Below, piece after piece: positions 27,095-37,079 of a stretch of 64,000 nt of DNA (positions within the stretch are counted from its first letter, which is position 1; each line of letters begins with the position of its first letter). Origin of the DNA: Bacillota bacterium (GTDB lineage Bacteria > Bacillota > Desulfotomaculia > Desulfotomaculales > Desulfohalotomaculaceae); the NCBI GenBank assembly GCA_009711615.1, contig VENI01000008.1, positions 32,001-96,000 on the forward strand, written 5' to 3'. The position numbers and the translations under genes were made by a program. A model generated the notes under the pieces. That model was given only the letters and a program-made list of their open reading frames with translations, had not been told where the DNA came from and made no database searches.

Positions 27095-27353
27095 TATTCC
27101 CCTCCTTATCGCTATATCTTAAAACATATTATTTTACTTTTTGGGGGTTAAAAACACTCACTCTTTTAAAATATTTATATAATTTTTGAATGAATTTAGA
27201 TATTTTAACTTCGGACATTATTCCCTTTAGTCTTGATGCTCAAGGTGGAACGTTAGAAAACAACTCTGATAGAGGGGACTAACACCGAGTAAATCAGCGG
27301 ATTTTCCCTCCGTCTACTCGAACACTGTTAATGTCATCTTTTGGGAGGTTACA

Positions 27354-27400
27354 AATAAAAAGTATCCCTCAAGCAATTAGTTTGGGGGATACTTTTTATT
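27354..27400 (-). terminator. Strong terminator downstream of the flavoprotein gene
   Basis: A 15-bp perfect stem (arm 27354-27368, GTATCCC core, with 27386-27400) has AT-rich flanks on both strands. It is the only clear stop below the iron-sulfur flavoprotein gene. Confidence 0.85.
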
Positions 27401-27533
27401 TACTGCAGAATACTTCTTTATATTATTTTTACGCCAATGAGTTTCATAGCTTAAATGAATTATTTATTTAATAAAGTCTGAGTACTTTTTTAAATCTTAA
27501 GGACTTCTTTATGATTTTTTCTGCTACCATTCC

Positions 27534-28166
27534 TTATCTTCTATTCTTCAGAATTGATCCTAATATTTTGCCGACTTTGTAGGTCTGCTGTTTTGAATCA
27601 TCTTGGTCTTCAAAACAAAGTGGCAGATGCTTGTCTTCAATTTTTTCAAGAAATCCATGGTCCCTTACAACCTTTCCTACTCCACAGTGATGGCCAAATC
27701 CGCAAGAGTAACATTGGGAATATCCCCGAACTATTACTGAATCAACTACTACCATTTTATTTTCAAACATCATCTTTTCAATATAAGATTGGACGACATT
27801 ATCTCCTTTATAGGATGTACTGACTATTACTCCAAGCTTGCCTGCAAGGCCGAACCTCGCTTGGTGCCTGAAACTGTAGGTTCTTTCCATGCAAGCATGT
27901 CCAAGGGCATTTATCATTCCATAATAGTTAGGTGCACCAAATACAATGGCATCTGCCTTAAGCATTTTATCTCCTATTGTTAGCCAGTCGTCCTTTATTT
28001 TGCACACATTATCTGATGCGCACTGGAGGCAACTGATACAGCCACCTATCTTCTTTCCTGAAAGTGAAATAAATTCATATTCCAAACCCGAGGCTTCCAG
28101 TACTGCTTTAACTGCATCACATGTGATACCATTTTTTCTTCCGCTTCCACTTATTCCAAGTATCAT
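27534..28166 (-). CDS. Iron-sulfur flavoprotein (flavodoxin family)
   Basis: The 210-residue protein has a flavodoxin-like FMN-binding start MILGISGSGRKNG and a compact cysteine motif CISCLQC...C near residues 43-54, the four-cysteine pattern of Isf-type [4Fe-4S] flavoproteins. FGAPNYYGMI completes the FMN site. Additional cysteines lie in YSQCYSCGFGHHCGVG, which is unusual and may hold another metal. It probably moves electrons in anaerobic metabolism or oxygen defence. Confidence 0.82.
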   Translation of the reverse strand: MILGISGSGRKNGITCDAVKAVLEASGLEYEFISLSGKKIGGCISCLQCASDNVCKIKDDWLTIGDKMLKADAIVFGAPNYYGMINALGHACMERTYSFRHQARFGLAGKLGVIVSTSYKGDNVVQSYIEKMMFENKMVVVDSVIVRGYSQCYSCGFGHHCGVGKVVRDHGFLEKIEDKHLPLCFEDQDDSKQQTYKVGKILGSILKNRR

Positions 28167-28381
28167 AACATCACCTATCCTGTTTCTTGAATAACATCAA
28201 TTATACAACTTATAATTTAATTAGAAAATGCAAAAACAATGGTAATTCTGCACCTTATTGCAGACAAGTTAAGATAACACATTTAAAACCTATCTTACCG
28301 AGACCTATTTATCAACTTTTCATTTTTATTAAAAGAGATATATTGGCTGATCTGATTACATAATTTTAAAAGACCCAAAAA

Positions 28382-30379
28382 TCATTCTGGAACTTTAAAC
28401 CTGACATAAAAGGAGGTGCCTTTGGGGCTGGATTTAACTTCTATTTTTGCATTATGTCTTTTAGCGATACTATAACTAATTGCTAGCCCCAAACCAGTTC
28501 CATCAGGTTTTGTAGTAAAAAATGGAGTGCCTAATTTCTCAAGAAACTCCGATTCTATCCCATTGCCTTCATCCTGAACCAACAAAATCACCTCTTCATG
28601 ATCGGCAAAGGTTTTTATAGTTAAACATCCATAAGAAGGCATCGCTTCCAATCCGTTTCTGGTTAGATTCAATAAAAGTTGGCGAAGCTCCTTTTCATTT
28701 AAGAGAACATTAGGAACATCTGTTATTTGAATTTTCACATCTTTATTAGAATTTGTAGCATCTGCTTTAATTAGAGGATATATTGTTTCTAAGATTGAGT
28801 TCAAATTTTGAAGTTTTAAATTGTCTGCTTTATCCCTGGCTAATGATAAAAACTCATTAATAATTGAATTAGCCCTATCAAGTTCCTCTATCATTATTTC
28901 GTGGTATTCCTTATATTTAACATAATCTTCTTTACTCCCAATCATTTGTAAAAATCCACGGACAGTAGTCATAGGGTTTCTGACTTCATGCGCAATTCCA
29001 GCAGCCATTTCACCTATAAGACTAAGTCGATCAAGACGGGATATTTCTTTTTGAAAACGTTTAAGTTCAGTTATATCTATATTTATTGTTAAAACACACT
29101 TTTCGCCATCAAGATTAATTGCCACCCCGGATACTAATACTGTAAATATTTCTCCCGATTTTTTACAAGCCCTAGATTCAAAATTTTGTGCAAACCCTTT
29201 TTCCTCAATATCTTTTACGTAATTGGTACGGTCATCCATTTCCACCCATACTTTTATATCCTCTCCTGAATGTCCTATAATTTCATCACTAGAATACCCA
29301 TACATTTTAAGCCAGCTTTCATTTACTGCAATATACTTTTTAGTATCAAGAGCATATATTGACATAGAAACAGGACTATAATTAAATGCCTTAGAAAACC
29401 TTTCTTCAGACAAACGTAATGCTTCTTCCATTTTTTTACGTTCAGAAATATCTTTATAGTAAACTGATATTCCATCATTAGAAGGGTATACGTGTATCTC
29501 AACCCATTTATTTATAAAAATTCCTTTTCCTTCAGTATGAACTACAACACTGTCATTCATAGATTTAGAAAAAATCTTAAAGTAATCTGATTCAAAATAC
29601 GTGGGAAATTCATCCCAAATATTTTTGCCAATAACCTCTTTTCTGTTTCTCTTAAAGATTCTTTCTGCTTCCTGATTAAAGTAGGTAAACCTCCATTTAC
29701 TATCTAAAGCAAAAAAAGCATCTGTTATACTTTCAAGAATGTCAGTAACTTGTTGATTTGCTTTTATTAATTCTTTTTCAACCTTCTTGCGATCAGTTAT
29801 GTCCCTATTAATAGTTAAAATTAACTTTTCACCTTTATACTCAAATAAAACCCCTTTAATATCCACATTAAAAGCAGTACCATCTTTACGAATGTCTACT
29901 GTTTCAGCTCGAAAATAACCTTTTTCCTGCATATCCTTTTTGAATTGCTTGAACAGATAGTGGTAATCAGGATGTACCATATCTTTAGCATTATGCTTTA
30001 AAAATTCCTCATAAGTATATCCATACATTTTGTTTGCCTGTGGATTTGCTTCTTTTATGTTCGTATCTAAGTCAAGTATAATAAACCCATCCATAGCTGT
30101 ATTTATAATACCTTTATAGAAAGCTTCACTCTCATGTAGAGTTTTCTCTGCCAATTTACATTCAGCAATTTCAAATTTAAGCTGTTGATTCGTCTTTTCT
30201 AATTTACTACGCTCAATCACCATCTCTTTAATATGCTTACGATAATTAATTAATTCTACTTCTGCTTGTTTACTCTTCTTATCCATAACCCTAAGGTATT
30301 CTTTCATTACAGTATTTTCTTCTCGTAATTTTATAAGCTCGTTTATTAATTGTTTCTTTGTTTTCTCCCCATCCCTCAT
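28382..30379 (-). CDS. Soluble multi-PAS sensor histidine kinase
   Basis: The 665-residue protein has an N-terminal coiled coil (about 10-85), three PAS domains (about 85-205, 205-320 and 325-445), a HisKA domain with H-box IAHEVRNPMTTVRGFLQ (His about 464) and a HATPase with NLTRNGLEAM, DEGNGIE and GTGLGLAISYS. No membrane segment is seen, so it senses an intracellular signal. The H-box strongly resembles Spo0F-directed sporulation kinases (KinA/KinE type). No response regulator is adjacent. Involvement in sporulation phosphorelay is inferred. Confidence 0.88.
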   Translation of the reverse strand: MRDGEKTKKQLINELIKLREENTVMKEYLRVMDKKSKQAEVELINYRKHIKEMVIERSKLEKTNQQLKFEIAECKLAEKTLHESEAFYKGIINTAMDGFIILDLDTNIKEANPQANKMYGYTYEEFLKHNAKDMVHPDYHYLFKQFKKDMQEKGYFRAETVDIRKDGTAFNVDIKGVLFEYKGEKLILTINRDITDRKKVEKELIKANQQVTDILESITDAFFALDSKWRFTYFNQEAERIFKRNRKEVIGKNIWDEFPTYFESDYFKIFSKSMNDSVVVHTEGKGIFINKWVEIHVYPSNDGISVYYKDISERKKMEEALRLSEERFSKAFNYSPVSMSIYALDTKKYIAVNESWLKMYGYSSDEIIGHSGEDIKVWVEMDDRTNYVKDIEEKGFAQNFESRACKKSGEIFTVLVSGVAINLDGEKCVLTINIDITELKRFQKEISRLDRLSLIGEMAAGIAHEVRNPMTTVRGFLQMIGSKEDYVKYKEYHEIMIEELDRANSIINEFLSLARDKADNLKLQNLNSILETIYPLIKADATNSNKDVKIQITDVPNVLLNEKELRQLLLNLTRNGLEAMPSYGCLTIKTFADHEEVILLVQDEGNGIESEFLEKLGTPFFTTKPDGTGLGLAISYSIAKRHNAKIEVKSSPKGTSFYVRFKVPE

Positions 30380-30560
30380 TATTAATTACCCCCAAAAAAC
30401 ACAAAAAATGTCAACGGTTCATCTATTTACAAACATTTTGACAACAAAATTATACATGGGGTATTAAATGACCTTCAGGAATTTTGAGTATTAATGTCGA
30501 ATACCTTCTTTTTATATTTATTACACACTCCACATATGTATTGTTAAAAAGATAATTGTA

Positions 30561-30664
30561 GAGGCGGCCATGCCCAGTGCGGTCATTACCACCATTTACG
30601 CCCTCCAATATGACAGTCAGCCAGAGCTGTGGTGATTACCCTGGCCAGCATCTACCCATATTAA
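30561..30664 (+). pseudogene. Fragment of an AEC (auxin efflux carrier) family transporter
   Basis: The frame reads EAAMPSAVITTIYALQYDS then PEL, and after a one-base shift VVITLASIYPY, matching the last two helices of AEC permeases. No membrane N-terminal part is present. The surrounding 30380-30774 holds only this fragment and a short methyltransferase-like C-terminal relic (30509-30545). Confidence 0.55.
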
Positions 30665-30774
30665 AAAGCACCCACCTCCCAGCAGATGCTTTACCATTAA
30701 CACTTTATTTTTTAAGCCTCCAATTCACTTCATTTTTATAAAAATAGTAAGGGTCAATGCAAATTTTTATTTCA

Positions 30775-31428
30775 CTAAAGATATTTGCTTCCTTCTCTTA
30801 CGCTAAGAGGGCTAAGTGTATTACTTTCGATAAATTCCTTTACCCATATCTTATTCGTTTTAGAATACTCTCTTAAAGCCCAACCAATAGCCTTATTAAT
30901 AAAAAATTCCTTGCTTTCACTATTTTGTTTAATAATTAAACCAAGCAATGCTGCATCAGTTTTTCCTTTGTATCTTAATTGATACAAAATTGAGGTTCTA
31001 ATAAGCCAAACATTATCACTTTCAGCCCATTTCAACATATGGCTGTTGATAAGTTCCGGATGTTTAAGGCATAAAACTCCTGTGATATTTCCGGCTAGAA
31101 TGTCAACAGTGTCCCACCAGGACTTATTAATTATTAAACTTCTAACATTATCAATATCATTTTTTTGTAAACAATCTTTTAACGCAAGCAAATAATCAAC
31201 TGCTAAATACTGAAACTCACGTTCTGGCATATTCCATAACTTATTAATAAGATCCCAATCAATTGATCTTTGTTTCTTCGCTGCTTTAATAAATTCTTTT
31301 TCAAGTTTTGCTCTTAGGGGCTTAGGAATTCCCAAAAATGAAAAATTGTTTTTCATGTAAGCAGCCATCTTAACGGCTTTTTCTTGATCCTTATTTTCTA
31401 AAAATGAATTAATCAGCTTATTATACAT
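30775..31428 (-). CDS. DNA alkylation repair protein (AlkD-like HEAT-repeat glycosylase)
   Basis: The 217-residue protein is all-helical, with the AlkD-family pattern FLGIPKPLRAKLEKEF near residue 30, REFQYLAVDYL, SWWDTVDIL and FINKAIGWALREYSK near the end. AlkD-type enzymes remove bulky cationic alkylated bases from DNA. The start codon overlaps the stop of a broken ywbE copy (TAATG), so it may once have been translationally coupled to it. No SOS or Ada operator is recognised. Confidence 0.88.
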   Translation of the reverse strand: MYNKLINSFLENKDQEKAVKMAAYMKNNFSFLGIPKPLRAKLEKEFIKAAKKQRSIDWDLINKLWNMPEREFQYLAVDYLLALKDCLQKNDIDNVRSLIINKSWWDTVDILAGNITGVLCLKHPELINSHMLKWAESDNVWLIRTSILYQLRYKGKTDAALLGLIIKQNSESKEFFINKAIGWALREYSKTNKIWVKEFIESNTLSPLSVREGSKYL

Positions 31429-31612
31429 TATTTTATAATCTCCTGGACTCTTCCAATCTGTCCATCGACGAGTATTACTTTAATTCCTCTAGGATGTTTC
31501 GGAGACTTTGTAAGAATATCCTTAACAATTTCCCGTGTCCTTTTACCCGTCCGTTGGTCTTTTTTAAAAACAATATCTACAGTTAAATATTATCCCTGTT
31601 TTGACCTTCCAT
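31428..31612 (-). pseudogene. Second ywbE copy with a 10-bp deletion
   Basis: The sequence is highly similar to the intact ywbE at 25474-25668, base for base over almost the whole length. A 10-bp deletion after GQNRDNI shifts the frame to an immediate TAA; the remainder reads TVDIVFKKDQRTGKRT and KHPRGIKV, then GQIGRVQEIIK, in the restored frame. The stop overlaps the start of the AlkD-like gene. Confidence 0.9.
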
Positions 31613-31625
31613 AAAACACCTAACC

Positions 31626-31654
31626 CTTTCTATCCTTACCACGCACTCCACATG
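31626..31654. repeat. 29-bp dispersed repeat, copy 1
   Basis: A 29-bp segment (core TATCCTTACCACGCACTCCA) is identical to 37750-37778. On the minus strand it reads HVECVVRIER, which resembles the C-terminal end of RlmD/RumA-type 23S rRNA uracil methyltransferases. Confidence 0.6.
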
Positions 31655-31674
31655 TGCACCAGGGGGATGCAGGA

Positions 31675-31932
31675 TTGAAAGAGATTCTAAAACCAACTTT
31701 TATCAATAACAAAATAAAAAAATTGGCTAACATTTACCCTTTTTTAAGACTCATGGTCTATGTTTCGTTACTAGAGGCTATTATATTTACTTCTTGCATA
31801 CTGTTGTTGTCAAAGTTTGAAAACTTGTCTATCAATGAATCTATTTACTTAACTATCATTACTGTGTTTACAGTAGGTTACGGTGTATGCCTTTGCTTGG
31901 GCTTGGCTTTAAGATCCAGCAGTGAGCCATGA
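31675..31932 (+). pseudogene. Truncated two-helix potassium channel fragment
   Basis: From a TTG at 31675 (AGGGGG upstream) the frame gives 85 residues with two hydrophobic segments and ITVFTVGYG, the potassium-channel selectivity filter. The expected GD and the second pore helix region are replaced by VCLCLGLALRSSSEP and a stop. The pore is therefore broken after the filter. Bases 31933-32141 hold no recognisable gene. Confidence 0.55.
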
Positions 31933-32141
31933 ATCTATTAAGTTAACATAAGGAACCAACTTACGGAGTTTATGCTTGCCTGGATTAAATTAATTGATTT
32001 GCCGGCTATAGTCCATTGTAGTATTTTTGTGTTATCTATAGTTAGCATTATATAACTCACCAATATTGGAAAATTATTGCTTTGCCCTGAATATGATTTT
32101 ATTAAATTACTTGTTTTTGTTAATAATCTTGATCTGATAAA

Positions 32142-33608
32142 TTAATCATACATGGTAAATCCAGAGAAGTTTTCAAAAGTAACATCTTTATCATTTACCC
32201 ATCCATCAGTATTATCCTCCGCTTTCATATATATCCATTCTTTATTGTCTGTCAAACTGAGCATTACTTTTTGTCCTGGTTTGATTGTAACACTTTGAGA
32301 ATTTGAATCTTTTTCAGTATAAGCTTTAACATTTTTTAATACAGTCAACTCACTTTTTGTTATGTAATCCATATCATATATTTCGCAACTGTCTACAAGA
32401 GATTTATGTGTGGAGTAATATATGAAATCACTTCTCCCAAACCATGTCTGTGTACCTATTGACAATCTCACAGGTGCGTTTATGCCCTGCCCTTCTTTCA
32501 AGACTGCCTTTTCGTTAAAATCAATAATGTTATTTTCATTATAATCAGCAGGTGGTACAATGATACCTGGCACTATACCGGCACTTACCAATTCCTTTGT
32601 GCCCATTGGTTCAATTATTGAAAACAAGGTAGTAGCAGGGTCACTGCTTGGACCATAATCCAGAACTCCAATCATATACATCTGCAGATCATATTTGTCC
32701 ACATATTTTATTATAATAAAATGCTCTTTTTCCGCACTTTCCATAGGAATGCTAATTGGATTATATCCGTCAACTAAAAGCTTGCCATTTACAGTATCAT
32801 ATTTAATTATTTCCTTGGTTCCATCGTTATCAAGGTCAAAATTTACCTCTCTATCAGCTTTGAATTTAAAATAATTCGAACCCTTAACGGTACCATCAAA
32901 TTCAATTAGCGTATCTGAAGAATCATCCGGCTGGGAGTTGTCGGAGGAAGCTGGTGTTTCTTCCCAGTAACCAACTACTTCAGTAATGTCACATTCCCAA
33001 ACACTTTCTGTATATTTTTCTGCATAAAAGGCATAACTATCTATTGCCACTTCAACATTAAATACTGCACCGTTCTTCACTTGAGCTATAATGTTCTCGC
33101 CGATTAATTGCTGCAATCTGTCAAGTAATTTGCCGCGTACTAAAAATGTACCTGTTGGAGGATTAATAGTATACTCGTCATCAAATTTGAATGTCACAGC
33201 AGTTGGTATAGCAGATTCCTCACCAACATTTAAAACAATATCTCCATAGTATTCAGTATCATAGTATAAGCTACCCTGTACGGTGTACTCACCATTAAAC
33301 TTTATTGCAAGCCCATCACCTTCCACATAATAAAGCTTGGATATTGTGAGTCCATCAATTACATCTCCCACTTTTAAATCAGAGGCTTTAACAGTATTGT
33401 CTGACCCGGTATTGAAAGCGGTTGTTTCATCTTTGCTTTCAGTTTTGGAATCAGTATCAGTTTGTTTTTCAGTAGCTAAATGTTCATCTTCTTCACTCTT
33501 TTCTTGTTTCAGTCGTGCCTCCTCCTCTGATTTTGGGGCTGTTTCGGAGCAACCTACAAAAGCTAATAGCAGTAGCATTGCTAACAAAAGCCCTAATATT
33601 CTTTTCAT
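32142..33608 (-). CDS. Lipoprotein with C-terminal SH3-like domain
   Basis: The 488-residue protein has a lipoprotein signal with lipobox LAFVGC at about 16-21, then a Glu/Lys/Thr-rich linker (about 25-75). The middle is a beta-rich region with internal EFDGTVKGSNYFKF...VNFDLDNDGTKEI, the FG-GAP/EF-hand-like DxDxDG pattern. The end contains an SH3b-like segment (KPGQKVMLSLTDNKEWIYMK...GWVNDKDV). It is anchored outside the membrane. It is divergent from another lipoprotein of similar style. Function unknown. Confidence 0.75.
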   Translation of the reverse strand: MKRILGLLLAMLLLLAFVGCSETAPKSEEEARLKQEKSEEDEHLATEKQTDTDSKTESKDETTAFNTGSDNTVKASDLKVGDVIDGLTISKLYYVEGDGLAIKFNGEYTVQGSLYYDTEYYGDIVLNVGEESAIPTAVTFKFDDEYTINPPTGTFLVRGKLLDRLQQLIGENIIAQVKNGAVFNVEVAIDSYAFYAEKYTESVWECDITEVVGYWEETPASSDNSQPDDSSDTLIEFDGTVKGSNYFKFKADREVNFDLDNDGTKEIIKYDTVNGKLLVDGYNPISIPMESAEKEHFIIIKYVDKYDLQMYMIGVLDYGPSSDPATTLFSIIEPMGTKELVSAGIVPGIIVPPADYNENNIIDFNEKAVLKEGQGINAPVRLSIGTQTWFGRSDFIYYSTHKSLVDSCEIYDMDYITKSELTVLKNVKAYTEKDSNSQSVTIKPGQKVMLSLTDNKEWIYMKAEDNTDGWVNDKDVTFENFSGFTMYD

Positions 33609-34227
33609 GCAACATCACCATCCTTTATAGTCTTTTTGTTTTTATTAAGTGAGTCAATCAAGACAGATTTAGTTAAAAAAATTCAGTTGATTCTGATGGA
33701 ACTTTACCTAGAACATCAAAACCACCTTTGATATTACAAGGTTAATTATATAACTAGATAATTTAGAAACATCAATTTGGGATAAAATCATCTCAAATTT
33801 GTTTCTTGTTGAAATTCCATGATTTCGTCAAAGGAAATTAGAGTCATTTGTCGAATATACAGTCGAATATACATTAAATGGTTTTACTCCCATCAGATGG
33901 TTTTATTCGAACTTAATTAATTTCGACAAGTTGGTTTGAATCCTATTTTTGTATTAAGAAAATTCAGATAAATCAACTGACACGAAATATGCTCATTTTT
34001 TCTTTTATCTTTAATTTTTTCAAGTCGGAATTTGTTAGAATAAGGTGTGTTAAGTTCTCACTAAAAAATGATCATAATAAATAGAGTGTTACTCTTGGTA
34101 TGAGAATCATGTAAGCCTAGAATTCAGATTTATCTAGAATTATAAGCGAAAATGGATTTTCTTGTCAAATAATGTTTTATTAGGAACACTTTATATAACA
34201 TATAGAAAATATAATAGGAGGTTTATC
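33609..34227. other. Long AT-rich intergenic region between two divergent lipoprotein genes
   Basis: About 620 bases hold no gene that I can support. A short tandem repeat of GTCGAATATAC occurs at 33850-33860 and 33862-33872, followed by two similar ATGGTTTTA...(C/T)C units. It is probably promoter and regulatory DNA for both genes. Confidence 0.35.
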
Positions 34228-35400
34228 ATGAAAAAAATATTTAGCATTATACTGTTACTATCACTGGTAATTGGGATTGCAGGATGCTCTTCAGCAACAA
34301 CAACTCCGAAATCAGAGTCCGAAATGGAGGCTAAAGAGCAAGAACAAGAGATCGCAACTTCTACTCAAAACGAACATGCACAAAAACCTGACATCTATAA
34401 TATGGACAGTGTATATGAGTTTATAAAATCAAATTATTCACAGTACACGCAAGAGGATATGGACAAGTGGACAGTACAATACCTTGATGTTACAGGGGAC
34501 AACGTTGACGAAGTACTATTTACTACTACATATGGAGATGGAAAACTACAAAGTGCTATTGTCATAACCGCTGAAGAAGGTGGATACAGAGAAATTTCCA
34601 GGAATATTCCCCTTGCAAAGTATGAAAACGCCATGGAAATGAGAGATGGTTTTCTGGTACATACAACAAAAATAGGGGGAACTGGGGCCTATCAATACTA
34701 CATGAATTTATACAGCTATGATGGAACATATCTTATAGCAGCAAGGCAAGACATTAAAATAAAAGAGATTGTTAACGCCCTTTCGGAAAACTATGAAATA
34801 ACCAGTAATATAGATGGAAATCTTAAGGATTTCACAATAACATACACTAAGAAGGACCTTGATACTGAGAAAGAAGAAATTATTTCCAAGGACAGATATA
34901 TATTCAACGATAGCTATAAGATTGACAAAACCCCTATAAGTCTCTCAAACATTGATTATAATAATCAAGATACGGGGGCTTCGTCTGCCGCCCATACCCA
35001 GAGCAAGACTGCCTTTTATTCTGAAACAATAAATGGAGAGCATATTAACTATGATGATTACACAATAGTTGTGGTACCAAGATACTCCGGTAACAACCTT
35101 GATTCACTTGGAAATAAAACGGTCAGGGTTGTAGAAGATGGTGAAATAGTTACCTTTGCTGTTTTCGGGACACTAAGAAACGTCACGATGTTTAATATTT
35201 TAAATATGGGTGAAGAAGGAACTCCAAAACATGTGGGAGATATATCAGACAGTAATGTTACAATTATATGTAGTCTTCCCTCTGACACGTCAGCACTAAA
35301 GGTAAGAGGTTTTGCCAGAGTAGGGCAAGAGGAGCAGATTATAGAGTTTACTATTGATGATGTACGTGAAAAAAGTGAATATAATATAATCAAGTATTAA
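34228..35400 (+). CDS. Lipoprotein of unknown function
   Basis: I take the ATG at 34228, where AGGAGG lies at the right distance and the product (390 aa) begins with a proper lipoprotein signal (MKKIFSIILLLSLVIG, lipobox IAGC). The N-terminal domain includes YLDVTGDNVDEVLFTTTYGDG, a DxTGDNxDE calcium-like loop of FG-GAP/VCBS type. The second half reads as a beta-rich domain. It pairs with the divergent lipoprotein at 32142-33608, which has a similar DxDxDG loop. Extracytoplasmic. Confidence 0.75.
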   Translation: MKKIFSIILLLSLVIGIAGCSSATTTPKSESEMEAKEQEQEIATSTQNEHAQKPDIYNMDSVYEFIKSNYSQYTQEDMDKWTVQYLDVTGDNVDEVLFTTTYGDGKLQSAIVITAEEGGYREISRNIPLAKYENAMEMRDGFLVHTTKIGGTGAYQYYMNLYSYDGTYLIAARQDIKIKEIVNALSENYEITSNIDGNLKDFTITYTKKDLDTEKEEIISKDRYIFNDSYKIDKTPISLSNIDYNNQDTGASSAAHTQSKTAFYSETINGEHINYDDYTIVVVPRYSGNNLDSLGNKTVRVVEDGEIVTFAVFGTLRNVTMFNILNMGEEGTPKHVGDISDSNVTIICSLPSDTSALKVRGFARVGQEEQIIEFTIDDVREKSEYNIIKY

Positions 35401-35460
35401 ACACCTGTTAGAAGACATATTATTAAACAGTTATATAGAGTAAGAAGGATTGCCCATTAG

Positions 35461-35507
35461 AAAGAGGGTGTCGCAAAACTACTTTGAAGTAGCTTGCGGC
35501 ATCTTTT
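35461..35507. terminator. Compound hairpin after the lipoprotein gene
   Basis: GGGTGTCGCAA and TTGCGGCATC form an imperfect outer stem around the perfect inner stem CTACTT / AAGTAG. T-rich sequence follows. It could be a terminator or the end of a degenerate mobile element. Confidence 0.55.
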
Positions 35508-35625
35508 CTTCTTCGTTTCCTCTGATTAGCGGTAATGCGTAAAATTTTGTATTCTGTTGCTTAGCAATTTATCCCCTTCAAATGGGGCAAAATTTTTCAA
35601 ATTAAAACAGCCTTGCAGGTTTTCT

Positions 35626-35673
35626 AACACCCCAGCATTGTGCTAAACTTTTAGCACAATGTTCCGGGGTGTT
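35626..35673. repeat. Large hairpin before the DUF6431 relic
   Basis: Two nested perfect stems (AACACCCC / GGGGTGTT outside, CATTGTGCTAA / TTAGCACAATG inside) make a 48-base structure. It precedes the DUF6431 pseudogene and may be part of the same element, or a terminator. Confidence 0.6.
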
Positions 35674-35696
35674 TCGTTATAATATTTGGTCACGAT

Positions 35697-36225
35697 TTTG
35701 GTATTTCAGTAAAGGAGTATGCTGAGCGTGGTATAGCTAATGATTTTCCCGATGTTAACCGGTACCCTCATTGTAAAGCTATGATAAAATTTAATCGACA
35801 TGGTTTCTTCTGGCGTAATGCTATTGAGGGATGAAACCTGCTATAGAATACCTGTTTTGCCGGTTACTATGCCCTTCTTGTGAAAAAACCTTATCGATAT
35901 TACCAGATTTTTTACTTCCGTACTTCCAACATACTCTAAGCAATGTTATTGATAACCTCAAAGATAGTTTTGTTAACAAGGCAATCCACTGTTATCAGTT
36001 AACACAGTTCTACCGGAAACGGTTTTGAAGCAGCTAAATCAGGTAGAGATGTTTTTCCGGGCGGAAGGATTCGATGGTATGTTACCTCGGGATAAAATTG
36101 AAAAAGCCATAAAGTTATTGCAAATGATCTCGGCTTTGGAGAAAGCACCCTTCATCAGAAGGTGGAGAGGTCAGTTCGCAAGTAGCTTTATGGCAAATAT
36201 TTGTATAAATAACTATTGTTTATAG
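35697..36225 (+). pseudogene. DUF6431-domain protein remnant
   Basis: Three successive frames encode the parts of a DUF6431-type protein. First come VKEYAERGIANDFPDVNR, then PHC...RHGFFWRNAI (first zinc knuckle, whose leading Cys is replaced by Tyr) ending in TGA. Next is CPSCEKTLSILPDFLLPY in the following frame, ending in TGA. Last is a helical C-terminal part starting LKQLNQVEMFF. At least two frame changes break it. Such proteins are found in mobile-element-like contexts. Bases 36226-36433 hold no complete gene. Confidence 0.7.
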
Positions 36226-36433
36226 ATAAAAAATTTAATTTAATAGCTATACAATCCCAATTATACCTTAATATAAAAAATATTCAAATATTCTGAGTAT
36301 AATTTATAAACAAAAAGCACCTACCAATTGGCAGGGCTAATAATTGACATCAAATCCCTTGTAGGGCTTTCTTCATCGCTTCCAAAGGGTATAGCTGTGG
36401 TTATCCTTTTATCAATTAAGTTTATCGTTCCAA

Positions 36434-37009
36434 TTATTTAATGTCTTCAGTAATGTCCATAATTTTTAACTGAAACTGAAATCCTTCATATGAATTCAGC
36501 ATCCTGCCAAACTCTTCCCAAGTGAACTCCTTGCCGTCTATCACTAGTTTTGGAGTATCATTATCTTCGTTGTACTCAAATCTTCCCGTAACTTCACTAT
36601 CTTTGATAGAAATAGTCTTACCTCCATAGGGCGAAAAACTTTTTTTCAAATATCTTTTGAATATTGTCTTTTTGACCTTTGTTTTCAGCTTTTCTAACAA
36701 AAGTTGTTGGTCACAATCTACACCATCCATTACAGCTACGGTAAAACCAGGGCTACCATCTTTAGTAACTTCATTTGCTTCATATCCAATCCCCATAGGG
36801 CTTACTCTTCTTTGAACGTTAAAGATATGCTTTTTACCTCGTATCCCTGAAAACTCATAAATCCCTGGCTGGAAAGAACTAAGTTCTATCCCCATATAAT
36901 TTGCCGTAAAATTATTATTACATTCCATACAGATATGGATAGTTTTATTTTCAGAAATTGTTAAATGAACTTGTATATCATTTTTCCGACACAGCTCACA
37001 GAAACTCAT
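36434..37009 (-). CDS. Hypothetical zinc-finger-like protein
   Basis: The 191-residue protein starts with a zinc-knuckle pair (CELC at residues 4-7 and CMEC at about 27-30). It ends in a segment DGKEFTWEEFGRMLNSYEGF followed by QFQLKIMD, a pattern seen in small Firmicutes proteins that carry a CxxC...CxxC motif. The middle is basic (KLKTKVKKTIFKRYLKK). GGGAG lies upstream of the ATG. I cannot name the family with confidence. It sits alone in a decay zone and looks intact. Confidence 0.6.
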   Translation of the reverse strand: MSFCELCRKNDIQVHLTISENKTIHICMECNNNFTANYMGIELSSFQPGIYEFSGIRGKKHIFNVQRRVSPMGIGYEANEVTKDGSPGFTVAVMDGVDCDQQLLLEKLKTKVKKTIFKRYLKKSFSPYGGKTISIKDSEVTGRFEYNEDNDTPKLVIDGKEFTWEEFGRMLNSYEGFQFQLKIMDITEDIK

Positions 37010-37079
37010 TTTTTCTCTACACTCCCACTAGCTATTCATGCCAAGTCTAGCAACAGAATTAAAATTTCCTTCTTGTAGT

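Noticed and set aside
27240-27330. Hairpin-forming patch that could be a structured RNA.
   Set aside because: The pairing (CGAGTA / TACTCG with a GCGGA / TCCGT inner stem) is short and no riboswitch or tRNA consensus is matched.
33841-33905. Short tandem repeats that could be the start of a CRISPR array.
   Set aside because: There are only two 11-base copies with one base between them and no spacers of constant length; no cas genes are present.
36340-36433. A minus-strand frame reading DKRITTAIPFGSDEESPTRD that ends at PANW.
   Set aside because: It has no start codon and lies just below an intact gene; it may be a relic but no family can be named.
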